From NCBI GenBank assembly GCA_900618795.1, contig UYJD01000004.1:161289-225288 (forward strand): a stretch of 64,000 nucleotides of DNA. Direction: 5' to 3'. This document shows positions 1 to 12,732 of the stretch, piece by piece. Under the pieces are notes generated by a model. It searched no databases. It was not told where the DNA came from and saw only the letters and a program-made list of their open reading frames with translations. How positions within the stretch are numbered: position 1 is the stretch's first letter; the number at the start of each line of letters is the position of its first letter. A program made the position numbers and the translations under genes. This stretch comes from Cyanodermella asteris (taxonomy: Eukaryota; Ascomycota; Lecanoromycetes; Ostropales; Stictidaceae).

Positions 1-2376
1 TACGCGTGTTAGCTCGGTCCAGCACGAGGTGACTTCTGCAGATGACAGCCATGTAGGAAACAAGCCGCCCAATCGGACGTGGTTTCCAATTCTAATCCTA
101 GTATATTCACCACGTGACGATGCTGTGTGCTGGGGGCACCGTCTTCGGCAGGCTTGTTGTCATCGCCATTTGTCAGACAAGCACCGTCCTGTCAGCTTAC
201 AAGCGCATGTCGCTAGAAGAACAAATCTCTTGCGTGCGAGAAGGATTCTATCCTGGGCCTTGAATTGAACGAATTAGTAAGCAAGCTCGGAGTCCTAGAC
301 CCTCATGTGCACGGAATCATAACATTCAGTCTTGGCTTCGCCAAAGTCAGCAATCTCAACCGGGCCATCCTTGTTTGATTTCACCTTATCTTGCAGATAG
401 GGCACAAGCCGACAGGGAACCCGCCAAGTCTTTCTCATCAGACAAAACATGGCGGGAAAGTTGATCTTCAAGTAGAAAGCTGTTAACAGAATAGCATTTG
501 ACACACGTTCACGAGAGTTTTGATCGAATTTGGGCGAATCATGGATGGCGTATATCTTTGTCAGACCTTTGTCATTTCTTGTGGTTTATTATATTCCTTT
601 TTCTCTTCGATTTGGCGCTTCGTTTACAAGTGACTCATACAACAGCATCCTGCTAAAGATGTCGCTTTGTCTCTGTCTCAAGAGCTCTCGAATTACACTT
701 CGACGACTTCTATGGCATCATTTTGCACATCGAGGTCAGATGGTCACCGACTTTATGTTCGAATGAGTACTCGTAGACTATCCTCAAAGAACCATGGTTC
801 CATGCTTCGAAGCCTTGTCAGAATTATGACATATGCTCACTTATGCCAAAAGACTCCTCTTCGAATCGGTCCACTCGTGCAAGAATGGACGCGTTCAGTT
901 ATGACGAGCAATCGCAACTCATCATCTTCCACAAGGGTTCTCGGACCCAAGTAGTCCGCTCGATCGCGCGACGGAATGAAGCCCTCCACGATCTCCACTT
1001 CTGGCGGAAACAACCGCCTCGACAATAAAGACATGGACGAACCCTTGGCCAACCTTATAATCAACCGCTCGACCCGTGGGAGTAGAATAGCCACCGTCAG
1101 ACTCCTCCGTTCTGGACCTCTCCTTACCCTGCCCTCCGTCATCCCACCTCGCTCCTCGACCGCAACGCCGTCAGATGGCGTCATCGCAACCATGTTCCCG
1201 CCCTCCCATCTTTCCGTTTCCAAGCCCATCACGATTTCGCAAGCACAGCCGCATCCAGACTTTGCGCTGCAGAACTCCGTGTGCAGAGTCCCTACCTAGA
1301 CAACTCAACTTTGCGTGCGATGACAGAGTCCCCCCCCTCCTCTTCCCTCTTTTACTCGGCAGCCACTCTACAGCCGGCCCAACACAGCGTGCTGCTAAGA
1401 CCCGACGAAACCTTACAAAAATTGCAACATAGCAATATGCGCCCGTAAGTAAAGACCACGAAACGGCGCATAATCATCGCAAGCACGGCACGCCGCACAG
1501 CTACAAAGGAGTGTCGTCAATAGGCTCGCTGACCAATTCGGCCCAGTAACACTGCCTCCGTCGGGGTCCCCCCTTGACGTAGCGCGTACGTGCCAAAACG
1601 CCAGCCCGCGAACTAAGCACCGAAAAAGTTATCCAATGACAGGTAGCAAAACCCCCCAGCGGACATGCGACCGTCCCCCCCCCCCCACTACGTAGTTGGG
1701 GACGCGCCCTGTGTAAGTAAGCATCATGCCACCTCCCCCCAGGATGCGAGATGCGAGCGCCCGGGGGGGCGGGCGGGCGGGGAGCCGAGTGGAAAGAGTG
1801 CATGGGTGGGTTCCTGAAGTGTGCGGATTGTGCGGGGAAGACGTGGACATGGGGTGCGCGATCGCACGATACGTACGGTCGTAAGCAGGCATGTCGAGTT
1901 GAATGAAACCATTCTACTCGAGGCGAGGCACGGCGCTTGTGTAGGGATTGATCGGTGGACTACGAGTTCTGCACCACTGCGACTCGGTCAAGCACATACT
2001 GGGAATCGCGAGTTGGCAGGAATTACAATGTGATCTACCGACTCATTACATCGAGATGAAAGTTCCCAAATCACTGTGGCGCGGGAGAGGGGCGTTCTTT
2101 TGTCTAGTTATCTTATTGAACATATAAAATGATGGGTATCAAGTGTATCTATCTTGCAAAGCGTCCCCAGATCCTTGCCGATCCAATTTGATCATCATCC
2201 AAAAGATAGAGGAACACTCTTTTTCACAAATCTCATCTGGCACCAGTCCATCCTGAATAGAACTTCGCTTCTTGATCTCGTATCATCACATCAAAAGTAA
2301 ATCACCTCCCTCACTGCTAACAATGCCGCGCCGGAATGCCATGAAGTGTAATTTGTCCAACGACATAATGACACAA
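1..2376. other. gene-poor left end
   Basis: I see no supportable gene here. A 131-codon open frame on the minus strand (837-1232) and overlapping plus-strand frames (843-1299) compete with each other, and neither resembles a known domain. C-rich and G-rich homopolymer tracts occur near 1677-1690 and 1764-1780. An AT-richer stretch at 2100-2270 could be the 3' flank of the gene that follows. Confidence 0.4.
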
Positions 2377-3459
2377 TCAGGAGAAGACGGACATGGAGAT
2401 GGGCTCCTTCCAGTTAATGTTGGCGGGAACACTCTCATATCTCTCGTGGCAGGTGTTGAAGAGGCGGTCCCAAAGACGAGTCTGCTTGCCGTAGTTGTGG
2501 CTCTTCTTCCAGCCCTTGCGGTGGTGCAAGTCATGGTCCTCAATTGTGAGCTCAGCATCGAACAGAGCGAGGAACCAAGACAGAGTCTGGGGAGGAGTAG
2601 CGAAGACACGAATGCCGGAGTGGCCCCACAACTCGATGTAGACGATGTATTGGTGGCACAGCCACCAGTCGTAGAAGCCCATAGGCAGACCCATCAGCTT
2701 CATGGTGCCCCAGGTGAGGAGGGGAATGACGACGATGTCGAAGAGCTCCTGCTCCTCATCGGCGTACAGGGTGAGGAGCGGGTTGGGGTGCTTGGTCAAG
2801 TGGTGAGTGCGGTGGTACTTCCACAGGTGCTCGAAATGGTGCATGCAGCGGTGATACCAGTAGAACCAAAAGTCGAGGATGATGGAGTAGAGACCAATCT
2901 CGAGGAAGATCCACCAGGAGAAGCCGTTGACAGGCTCAATATTCGAGTCCCATGCAAGGAACAGGCTCATCATCGGTCGGAGAGTGGAGGTGAGGACTAG
3001 GGAAAGGAAGACCTTGTCAACGGCATGGTCGGGGATGCCATCTCTGTCGTGCTTGTCACCGTCCAAGAAACCATACTTCTCGCCAAGTCTTCGCAGAGTC
3101 TGCAGTTCGTGAACGCCATTCAACTTGAAAGCCAACGTGTAGAAGATGAAAGCGCCGAATGCGCCGAGTTTAGTTCCTGTTGCCCAGTTGTAGACTTGGT
3201 GAAGAACAACCGGCCACAAGGCATGTGCAAGCACCCACTTGTGGTTGTCGTAAGGCGGCAAGTACGGAACAGCATCTGTCTTTGCGTGCTTTGGAGGGGC
3301 TGGCTTGCCCTCATCAACGTGGTGCATGCCGAGCAGGTCAATCATGTAGTGGTGGTAGCCCCATTGCTTCTTGTCGCTGCGCCATGTCGACTTCATGCTG
3401 TCCTTGGGGTTGCGCGTGGTCGACGACGGCGCCGTCGAGGTAGCGGTGGTGGTCGCCAT
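2377..3459 (-). CDS. sterol desaturase / fatty acid hydroxylase family protein
   Basis: A single-exon gene of 360 residues. The start was chosen at the ATG at 3459 (MATTTATST...), because the upstream in-frame extension to 3684 is not protein-like. The di-iron histidine boxes of the membrane fatty-acid-hydroxylase/sterol-desaturase superfamily are all visible: HRCMHH (203-208), HRTHH (216-220), WGHSG (278-282) and HDLHH (309-313). Hydrophobic stretches lie around residues 75-112, 150-170, 182-202 and 240-300. Such enzymes sit in the ER membrane and use O2 and cytochrome b5 electrons to hydroxylate or desaturate sterols, sphingoid bases or alkyl chains. The substrate cannot be read from the sequence: it is not an obvious Erg25, Erg3 or Sur2 by its motif surroundings. 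No clustered pathway genes are adjacent. Confidence 0.85.
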   Translation of the reverse strand: MATTTATSTAPSSTTRNPKDSMKSTWRSDKKQWGYHHYMIDLLGMHHVDEGKPAPPKHAKTDAVPYLPPYDNHKWVLAHALWPVVLHQVYNWATGTKLGAFGAFIFYTLAFKLNGVHELQTLRRLGEKYGFLDGDKHDRDGIPDHAVDKVFLSLVLTSTLRPMMSLFLAWDSNIEPVNGFSWWIFLEIGLYSIILDFWFYWYHRCMHHFEHLWKYHRTHHLTKHPNPLLTLYADEEQELFDIVVIPLLTWGTMKLMGLPMGFYDWWLCHQYIVYIELWGHSGIRVFATPPQTLSWFLALFDAELTIEDHDLHHRKGWKKSHNYGKQTRLWDRLFNTCHERYESVPANINWKEPISMSVFS

Positions 3460-6252
3460 GGTGGAAAGTTGTGCGACTACAATCAACCGTCCTTGTGTGG
3501 GTGAACTGATCTTTAATGTGGTGTTTTTGATGTACCAGTTAAGGTGGCCGCCGTTGGCGATGGTTGTGATGAGATGAGATGAGATAAGGCCGGCTAATCG
3601 ATGGAACAAGTCCGGGGCGGGCATATATATGTACGTGTTGCCCACAGACGATTTGCCGCGGCATGTGAGACCGGGGGCAGGCAACCGAATTCTTGAACGT
3701 TAACCGCCAAACGGGCAACCACACGCTCGCATGGGTTCCAGGCTGCTCAATTACCACCCACTGGGAAGAGCCAAAAACAACTCACCGTTCACGAGTCAGG
3801 AGTGGCTCACTCCACAGGCTTGTCATCACTGCCGAGATGGTCACTCCCAGCGTGGTACGCTCCTACAACTCGAGAGCCTAAGCATCAGGGTCTCTCCTTT
3901 TGCAGTTTGACTGTGTGCAAGGCGCCCCTCAGGCAGCCAAAAACCGGGACGAAAACGAAATTATGCTGGGCAGCCAACTCATCGAGATTGTGTCGCCAAT
4001 GGCACCCTCGGCCTGCGAATGTGAAGCGCATTGTATCCGTCTGTCACAGGCCTTCTAACAGAGGGGCCCAGATGAATGCTGGCGGCGGTCATCAGGAGAC
4101 GCCCCAAGTCGCACCGTCGCCAGCTCATGTGGCGAAAAGACAAGCAGGAAATGACTGCCGGGGGATTTCCGCCGATGGACAGCGATAGTTGCTTCCAGAG
4201 CGTCGAAGCCCTTTCCTAGCAGAAACGTTTAGCGAGAGAGGGTCTCTATGACGCCTGAGCAAAGCCGCTGATTCGGCCAAGACAGCTGACATGCGCCAGA
4301 ATATGGGCACCCTCTCCAGTGCTGTGTCGGCATCGTCGTCCAGTGAAAGATGGGGGAGTGAGTCGGCGGCGCACATGGCTCACCTCGGCAGACCGAGCTG
4401 GCTGGGCGTCGACGAAGGGGACCGGGGGCTGACGTTCATGTGCCTGGCCAGGAGCCGTCCGTTCGCTGCATGCAGACGAATAAGCTTTTTGGTCCGCTCC
4501 AGTCAACCGAGAAGGGAGAGGGCGGGAAGCAGGGTTAGCAGCATGATCGGGGTGGGTTGTCGAGGAGCACGAGATCGTGCGTGGAGCGTGCGTGAAAAGC
4601 CCCCGGCTATCGGCGCGGATTAATGACGTTCCGTCGGTCGGATTTGACTTCACATGTCAAAAGATCTTCAGTTTCAGGAACGTCACAGCCTCTGTTTGCC
4701 ACCTTTAGTGCGTTTGAGGCCGACGAAAATGGGTGCCTGGAGCTCCCTGCTGCGACCCATCTAATGTTTGCCGTACGGGAAGACCCCAGCCAATTGATCC
4801 ACCTGAAATGTCGTGCTTGACGTGAGCGTGCACGCTCAAAGGCCCACTCAATCATGCCTCCGATTGTTGCTGAAGCTATTTTGAAACCACTTTCAAGGCA
4901 GCCATTTTCGATGCATTGTCCAGACGTTCCTGAGCGAAAGCATCATACAACCAAGTTTCCATTTGACCTCACAGGCTCACAGGCTACCACTTTGTTTCTG
5001 CCCTCGTTTACATCACGGTGGGCCCAGAAGGGTTGGTCTTAATTTTGTCTGAAATTTTCTCTCATTCTCAATTGAGTTTGAGCCGCCAATCGTTATCGTC
5101 AATGTTGTAGACTGTGGCTGACCCGTTCATGCTTTGACGACCGTACCCAGACAGGATCTTTTCACTTTTACTTACGATTGATGCACGATTCTTGCAGCCT
5201 ACGCAGCAATTCTGCAAGCTTGTCTGGAAGCAATAATTCTCTCATGCTATCTGTGGTGGCGCAAACTGAGCATTCTGCACTTGCCTTGCCTTCTAGTAGC
5301 TCGATAAGATTGCTTGGAGAACATGGCTGGACAAAAAGTGGCAGCCTGCAGCAGGCCGAGGTCCAGCGTTGACCAGTAGTCCGACTTGCGACGATTACGC
5401 ATTATTGTATTTCCGTACATTCAATAGTCCCGCCAGAACGCTCTCATGCTCGTGGTCGTACAATTACCATTACTGACCCGCTGGCTTGATCTTGAGTCCT
5501 CGATCGCTCGAGTCAGATCCCGGCACATTAGGCACAAGGCGTCCACGTACTGACATGCCGTGAGCCCTGAGCTCGTGCTTAGACTCTGCCAGGCCTGGAA
5601 GACTCAATCAATGAGTGTTGAGGTATATGAATCGTCGATGAGTCGATGGAGCCACCGGATCTCGTCTGCTTCAGTTGGTCATCCTGCTAAAACGTCATTA
5701 TTTACCGTGCCACCATCCCAAGTCACGGTTCCCTGATTTCGTCGGCTGGACCGTCACATGTGAGTCTGGGACTTTTCGTGGCGGTGCATCATTCATTCGC
5801 CTTGCCCGTCACCGCGTAACTTACAGACCCTCGGCCGGCGAGCAGTCAACTGGTGAGATAGCTCTGACACCACTCCGCCGCAGTGATACGGTAATGACTT
5901 TCAATGGCTTTTTCCGAGGCCACGGATGGTGCTTCCACAACTTCACGCAGCCCTAACGACTGCCACCGAATTGGCAGCTGAGCATGGCCTTGTGACGTGC
6001 TTAGCACATAAATTCTCACTGATTGCTGCCCCGAGGCGGGCGAGACCCTTTGCTTGAGCTGTGTCGTACACACCAGAACGTGCTTGCCGCACACTGCGCA
6101 GACCCTGTCATGAAGTCGTCACCGCCAATGGTGGCGTAGGGCTCGACAGCGCGATCACTGTTCTGAGAGTTCGTGTTTGTGGGGTCCCCAGGAGCTCTGG
6201 TTTTGCCACTGAGGCAGGGTGAGCTTTCGAGTCCATGCAAAATGCGAAATCT
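3460..6252. other. intergenic region
   Basis: A long non-coding stretch. Only short overlapping frames without recognisable domains are present. It contains the 5' flank of the sterol-desaturase gene and the 3' flank of the Zn2Cys6 factor. Confidence 0.4.
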
Positions 6253-9200
6253 CTAGCCATGCGGGCTGTCGAAGCCGTTCACACCGTTGTCCGCCATGAA
6301 CCCTAATGGCCACTGATGTGCGGCCGATACACCGTAGTTATGCACTCCACCCAATGGCACGCCGGACATGTCGCCGACGCTCAGCAGACTGGCGCCCCCA
6401 TCCGCTGTGTTGGATGCGTGCCCTAACTGGAGCAAGGCGCTTGCCGCAGCTGGCTGGAAATCAGCCGATGTGTGCCCACTTGCGCTGGAATGCGGGCTTC
6501 CCACCATGTTGGCGTTCAGAGCTTGTGTGTATTGTAGCCATGTAGTCGTGGGATCTGGCTGGTGGTGAGCATACGCGGAATAGTAGCCATTGTTGCCGTA
6601 GACTGTTTGCTGGGACGCTGAAGTGTACGGGCTGACGGGCGATGCAGACGGATGTGGATGATGTGCCATCTGCTGGAGGCCATAGCTTGCAGCTCCGCTG
6701 GCCGACTGATACCCGTTGGGCATCGTTCCGGCCGTCGAGTATCCGGCAGACATCGAGGCACTTGCAGCATTTGGGAAAGAATAGTTTTGCTGTTGCGAAT
6801 TCTGATATGCCTGCATGTCCTGGAATGAGCTCTGCGCTTGTCCGTAATGTTGCTGACCATTGGCGGTCGCTCCGTTGACGCTTGTCATACCTCCATTGTA
6901 GCTGGCGTAGGCAGCAGCATTCGATGTCCGAGGTGTCTGCGGAGGATTGTCTGGCTGACCTGCGTTCTCTTCCAGTTTGACCTCGGCACGGACCGCGTGT
7001 TCTGGTTTCGGAGGCTTGTTGGCAGCCCGAGATTTTGCTACGACAACCTGGTGCAGCTGATTAATGCCACCTTGAATCTGTTCGCGGACCTTTTGCTGAA
7101 GCTTGTCTTTCGAACCAAGAAGCGCCCCCATATCACCAATGATACTGAGCCAGGCAGCCATATCTTGTCGGCATTCTTGAACTTTCTCGCTTGTGATCTC
7201 GTCCCGAAGTTGGCCATGTGCAAAGAGTGTGGTCTGTATGGCTAGCATGAACAGAGCACAAGTATGCCACGTGCACTCCAGTGCTCGCATTCTCTGCATT
7301 TGCTTCACGAATTGCAGCATGCCATGACTAACGCTCAAGCAGACTCTCAGATCGTCGTGATTTGGAGGACCTCCTGTGCTGTTCGATAACGAGGGATGGT
7401 GAATGAGCAGTCGGAGCTCGTACATGAAAAAGTTGAGGAATGATATCGACATCCTGTCCAAGTCATTGACGTCTTCATCGTCGTGCGATCGCTTGTATTT
7501 GTCAGGGAGTTGTGCATGCCATTTCTTGAGACGCTGTTCGGTCTCCTCGACGAAAGCCTTGTACCCTTGTGTTCCTCGCCTGGCCGTGTATATTGTTGAG
7601 CAAACATCCATGTAAATGGGTGTGAGCTTGCATAGCTCGATGTGGGGCTGAAATTCACACTCCTGTTGCTGGGAGATCTGTTCGTCAATTCCGCTGTCGC
7701 TCAATGCGTCGTCGGGAATGCTCGCCGGATAGTCCACATCATAGTCTTCTCGTCGTAGCGGCATCGGGCGACCAAGTTTGCCAGAGCACACACCCACACA
7801 GCAGAAAACCACCCAGAACAAGCGCTTTTGCATCTCAATCTCAAACACACTCAGTTCACGGCTGTCGCGACGCTTCTTCCGCGGAGCACGATGGTAGCTG
7901 AGTTCAATGAGCCTCGCAAACGTTTGATAGCTGACTGCCCAGCACATTTCCGGCTTGGGAAAGTTTCTTGTGAAGATGCAAATCAAAGCCAAGGCTTGGA
8001 TATCCTCAAGAGTGTCGCCTGCGAGTAGGTCTCCGAAATGCCCCAAGCAATAATGGTAATGTTGATCCGCCATTGCGTTGATGGCTGTCTTCTGCTCGCC
8101 CTGGTTCCGCGTTGCCTGGTGCAGATATATGGTTGCAACTGTCATGTGGAGGATGACTTTCTGCGCAATGGTCGGATTTGCTCTTGAATTGTCCATGGCA
8201 TGGTTTACCTACGGGGTAGGTCAGCATTTCTGGTTACACAGACCGTATTTAGAGGATATGGAATCATCGATTAGCAGAATCCGCCACTTACCATTGCCAA
8301 ATACTTGTTCTTGTGCAACGCTGGCGTGTATATATTGAGCACTTGCAACAAAATATTGGCATATGTCATCATCTCCTCCTTCGACGGCAGGTGCGGTTCT
8401 GGCAGTCTTGGTTGCGTCCCATAAACGCTCGCCATACCACTTCTGTACGATCTGTCGTAGACCGGGTTGTCGTGACTGGGCGGAGGCCGCTTAGGGTCGT
8501 CTGCATCTGGAGTGGTAAAACTGGCCAAGTCGATCTCCCATCCGAACATATTCAACCTCGAGCTCACCGGGTGACCCCTTGCAGTGACAAGACCAACATA
8601 CGACTCAGGCGCCAGTGGCTCTGGCATGCTTGGATCCTGGCCGACCTTCACGGCAGCGCCGGCTTGCTCCGTCGAAGCGGTCTCACTGCTCTGGTTCCGT
8701 AACGACGGGACAGGAGGTGGCCCGGAGTTCTTTGGGTTCTGTGCATTACGCTCGTCGCGATCCCAGGGGCGTGTGTCGCCGGCAGCTTTGACAGCTTTCC
8801 ATGCTTTATACCGGCGGTCTTCTGGTGTGTCGTCTTCCGGTATCTCGACATCTTGACCCACTGCTCTCAGTTGTGCCAAAAGACTTTCGATGTCCCGCTG
8901 CTGCTTCTCCACCCTCTTTTCTAGGTACTCGAATTCGCCACGATAATTTGGGGTGCCAGTCAAAGGGTCGGTTACGGTGCACCAGGCATTGACCTTCTGG
9001 CAGGGCGGACAGCCGTCAGGAGAGGGATCGCAGGCTAATTTCCTGTGCTGTGCGGTACATGTCAGTCTCATCTTTGGTCAAGTTCAACGGTGGCGCGGAG
9101 CAATATCGCATATTGCTCCATCGGGCAGAGCTTGCGGCAGATCGGATGGGGTTCGTACTTGACAACGGTCACACGCGCGTCCGATTCTCGACGCGGCAGA

Positions 9201-9311
9201 CTTCTTGCGGCGACTGTCTAAGCCAGCATTGTCGAATCCGAAAGAGTTGCCATTGCTGGCCTGAGCCAGCTCAGGCACGTCGCCGGCTTTGCGCTTCTTC
9301 GCCATTGCCAT
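6253..9311 (-). CDS. Zn(II)2Cys6 fungal transcription factor
   Basis: Three exons were read by eye: 9159-9311, 8292-9047 and 6253-8208, with introns of 111 and 83 nt (GTACGA/CACAG and GTAAGT/CGTAG). The product is about 954 residues. The first intron splits the zinc cluster. After splicing the cysteines follow C-x2-C-x6-C-x6-C-x2-C-x6-C, starting in CDRC and ending in ...WC. This is a binuclear cluster that binds CGG-type DNA half-sites in the nucleus. A short coiled-coil-like linker (EYLEKRVEKQQRDIESLLAQL) follows, then a middle homology region characteristic of fungal-specific transcription factors (around VNHAMDNSRANPTIAQ and the next 300 residues). The last roughly 200 residues are rich in Q, N, S, Y and A and could be an activation domain. 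The start is the MAMAKKRK methionine, since no earlier ATG is in frame. Target genes are unknown. Confidence 0.85.
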
Positions 9312-10852
9312 CGCAGCAGCGACGGCGCAGAGTGGACTGCCAAAGCCGCACGACACCAGATGCAGAAAGGCGTAGGTTTGCGCCGATAGTGCAAAGCCAA
9401 TGCAAGGCGATAGGCGACGGTGCAGCGGAGAGAGGTCTCGGGAGGTGCAGAAGAGGAGGCCGGGTCTTCCCGTCAGGGAAATAGGCGGATGAGGCTCTGG
9501 GTTTGAGGTCTTGGGAGCAATGGGGCGAAACCGGGGCGCGCGACAAGCAAAGTGTCAGGTCCTGGCAGCTTACAGCGGCTGCCGGGGTACAGCGTCAGCC
9601 CGGAATCAGCCAGCAGTCGAAAGAGAGAGTGAGACAGCAGACGCCAGACGGTCGAGTTCGTGGATGCGTCGGAGGAATGGCGGACAGCGGGTGATAGGCC
9701 AACTGTGGAAGATCAGTGAGCTCGAGCCGCTGTTGGCTGTAACGACGCGGCGCCTGTACACCAGCGCTTGAAACGTGGAGCAGTGACAATGCCGAGCTGG
9801 ACTGCGACCGAGGCGAAAGATTTACAGAAAACGGTTGCGAAAAAGAATGGCTATATGATGAGCGGTCATTCATGTCGCGACATCAGTCGTCGGATGGGCT
9901 GCCAAGAGTGTCTGCCGGCGCGTATACTCGATGTGGCCAGACACAGCTGGAGAACTAGGTAAAGTGTATGGCTAGTCTACCGTGGACCTTGAGCTGGCCA
10001 GGTTGGAGTCTCAAGGGGATTCGAGCTGAAGAGCGCTAGTAGCGTATGCAGGATGAAGCACCCCAGGCTGTCGGCGCTGTCACGCTATATCGGCAGCAGC
10101 ACGACTTCCAGGGGTGCAGACGCCCATGTCAGTGATCGGACACGCTCGTGGTGCTTGTTGGTGTATGTGTGTGTGTGTGTGTCTCGAGGTGGCGAGCTGG
10201 TGTCTTGCACGGATGGCTGCGGTGTTCTCGAATCTCGACTTCTTCCAGAAAGGCGAGCGTGTGCGATTGTCTTGCATGTGAGAAAGGCTGCTTTATTGAT
10301 TTTCCTCTTCTGCTCTTCGTCTATACCTCTTGCAGCACATGCCCGAAGGATCGCCGTTTGACCCCAGAGTGAGACCCCTGGCCAACTCTCCTTCTTGGTG
10401 CAGGAGCCAGGGCCTGTCGCCGCCTCACCATTGGGAGCAAGACGCTTGGACCGAGACCAATTTATCTTAAGCAACATCTCTGTGACTGCCTTCTTTGGAT
10501 GTTGGTACCAGGACCAGCGATACAATAGGCACAACGAGGCGGACGAGTAGCCGTGATGGCATTCAAGGACATTCAACTCGAGCATAGGCTGATAGAACAA
10601 TTTTCTAGCATTGCACTGGTCGTGGCAATAATGGTGTGGAAATGGTGTTGGAGCAAAAGCTTGGAAGGTTTCGAAGCATTGAGATCCACTGTGCGCGCCA
10701 AGCCTGGAATCCACGCAACGATTCGCAGTCGCAATCCTTTTCATGCCCTCGACTCCTGCTTTCTTGTCCGGAATAGTCTTGACCATCATCTCTACCACTT
10801 TGCCGACCGAACTGTCCTGCGACCACTTCTCGACCTGTCACGTTCGCAAGCC
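9312..10852. other. intergenic region with a (GT)n run
   Basis: A divergent promoter region between the Zn2Cys6 gene and CGI121. A GT/TG dinucleotide run lies at about 10158-10181. The longer open frames here (for example 10085-10798 minus) are low-complexity shadows without domains. Confidence 0.4.
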
Positions 10853-11784
10853 ATGGTCAAGCCTCTTCTGTCAACGGTCGATCTGGCCCACATCCCGCCC
10901 GATCTGCACGTCCACGTCGCTCTATACATTGACCTGAAGAACTCACGCTACCTGCGCAAGCAATTGATTGAGCAGAACAAGGACTTTGAATACGCTTTCA
11001 TCGATGCCCGCAAGGTAGGTCTGCTTTGCCCTTCCACGTGCCCCCTCCCTTACCCAACCTCGGAGTCAACCGATGAGCTCTATCTACCTATCTTACTATT
11101 GGGCCAGACCAGCAAGTCTGGGGGATCGGAACAACCTCACAGCACTGCATGTGGCTCCCCTACCATCAAATGCCTGTCACTGTTGGTGCTCTGGGAGCCA
11201 TCTTGTTCCAGGATGAAGGTGTTGTCGTCCAAACATAGCATTCTGACTCCGCCACCTTGCTGCAACAGATTCTTTCCACCAGCCATGCTCTTGCGGCTGT
11301 CTTCCGTGCCATCACCGACCAAACCAACAATCGACTGAAGTCTCACAACGTTCACTCTGAGGTCGTGCTATCACTAAGCCCAAACAATAATGTAAGCACC
11401 CACCAGGTTGCACGCTTTCATGCCCCTGGAATAATGTCGCTCCATACTTAGGCCTTTCTGACCGAGCGCTCGCAGATTGCCGATGCACTACGAAAGTTTG
11501 GTATTTCCGATCAGACCTACAATCTCTTGGCTATAAAAATCACCCCACAGCCGGCAGAACCAGTTGCCGAGCATCTCGAAGCCGCAATCGAGGGCAAGCC
11601 CCTGGAGTTCACTGACCAGTCGTTGGCATCCATCTGCGATGTGGCAGAGCTACGGAAGATCTACAAACTGGGGCCGTCAAAAACCAAAGAGGCAGATCAG
11701 ACCGCCGCTGCTTTGGCTGATGATGAACGAAAGGAGCTCGAAGTCGCAATTCTCGGTTCAATGGCCTTGAGGGGTGCAACATGA
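10853..11784 (+). CDS. CGI121: EKC/KEOPS complex subunit Cgi121
   Basis: Three exons: 10853-11014, 11269-11391 and 11452-11784, all joined in phase 0 (GTAGGT...CAACAG, then GTAAGC...ACTTAG). The product is 205 residues. The protein matches the CGI-121/TPRKB family: an N-terminal HVALYIDLKNSRYLRKQL strand-helix, FIDARK followed by SHALAAVFRAI, then SEVVLSLSPNNN, and a C-terminal part with ALRKFGISDQTYNLLAIK. In yeast and humans this subunit binds the Bud32 kinase and the tRNA acceptor end within KEOPS, which makes t6A37 on ANN-decoding tRNAs and affects telomere upkeep. The length fits filamentous-fungal orthologues. The first intron (254 nt) is long for this window. Confidence 0.88.
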
Positions 11785-12732
11785 CCTCCATCTCTTCTGT
11801 ACCCTCCTCATGCACGCATCCAGCGCGAGATCTAGAAAGTAGGAGTTGTTCTGTCGAGCCATTGTCGGATCTCGGCATCAGGGCCAAGGCTCAGCCAACA
11901 AGGGACGATATGGCCCAGTTGCGCGCCCATCTATTTCCAAGTGAGAGTATGCTCAAAACAAAAAGAAGGTGGAGCCGCCGTCCGCAAGGCTGCTACAAGA
12001 TGTGCCTCGGGGTAGCGGGGAGGCGACATGGCCACTGGAGCCCGTACAGTGATGTTGCGTGGCAGCATTTCTCCATTACCACCTCGGATCATCAGCAAAT
12101 CTGATTCCATTGCTTATACTTTCCCCAAACGGCCAAATTTAAAGCACATGCTTGAGGGGTAATAATGAGGCAGATCGCTGGCAAGGAAAGTCAGTGCAGC
12201 TTCCGGCTTGGCACGCAGGCCGGCCTCGACCCACCCTTGCCTTGGATCTCGCAGGGCTGAACCTGAGGTCCGTTCACCAGCAGCTTCAGAGCATCAGCGC
12301 TCGCAAAGTCATGCGACAGGTTGGACGCCCTATGGACTTGCTCAGACAAAGCATCTGAGAGATATTCACATGCCCATCGAAGTACTCATTCGAATATGTT
12401 TGTTACAACCACCTCATACATGTCAAGAACTATCTAGGCAAGTAGCTATGCCCATGACTTTAGCAGCGCTTGCTGATTATCTCGTTCAAGGGTCTATTGA
12501 GATGATATTCATGTTAAGCTGACGAAAGAATCGGCAGTCATTCTCGTGACACAATCTAGACTGAACAACTGACGAAGCTAGTCAATACAACCCACCCTTC
12601 TGATTGCATTGGTCAACGGATACCCAATCTGGTCAATGTGTTGCCCCAACGTGGCTGTGTCTACTCGTCCAAAGCTAGGTGTGCCCCTGTTCCTTTGCTC
12701 CATTCTTCTCCCCGCGGTCCGTCTCGACGAAC
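11785..12732. other. intergenic region
   Basis: No gene is supported. The stretch is the shared 3' flank of CGI121 and the convergent minus-strand locus that ends near 12733. Confidence 0.4.

Noticed and set aside
837-1299. Competing 100-130 codon frames on both strands
   Set aside because: The two strands shadow each other, the minus frame's first codon is not ATG until 1229, and no domain or splice structure supports either.
2272-3000. 242-codon plus-strand ORF
   Set aside because: It is the antisense shadow of the sterol-desaturase gene, whose histidine boxes are on the minus strand.
10085-10798. 237-codon minus-strand ORF
   Set aside because: It covers a GT-repeat region and a promoter, has low-complexity HTHTHTYT residues and no domain, and starts outside any plausible gene context.
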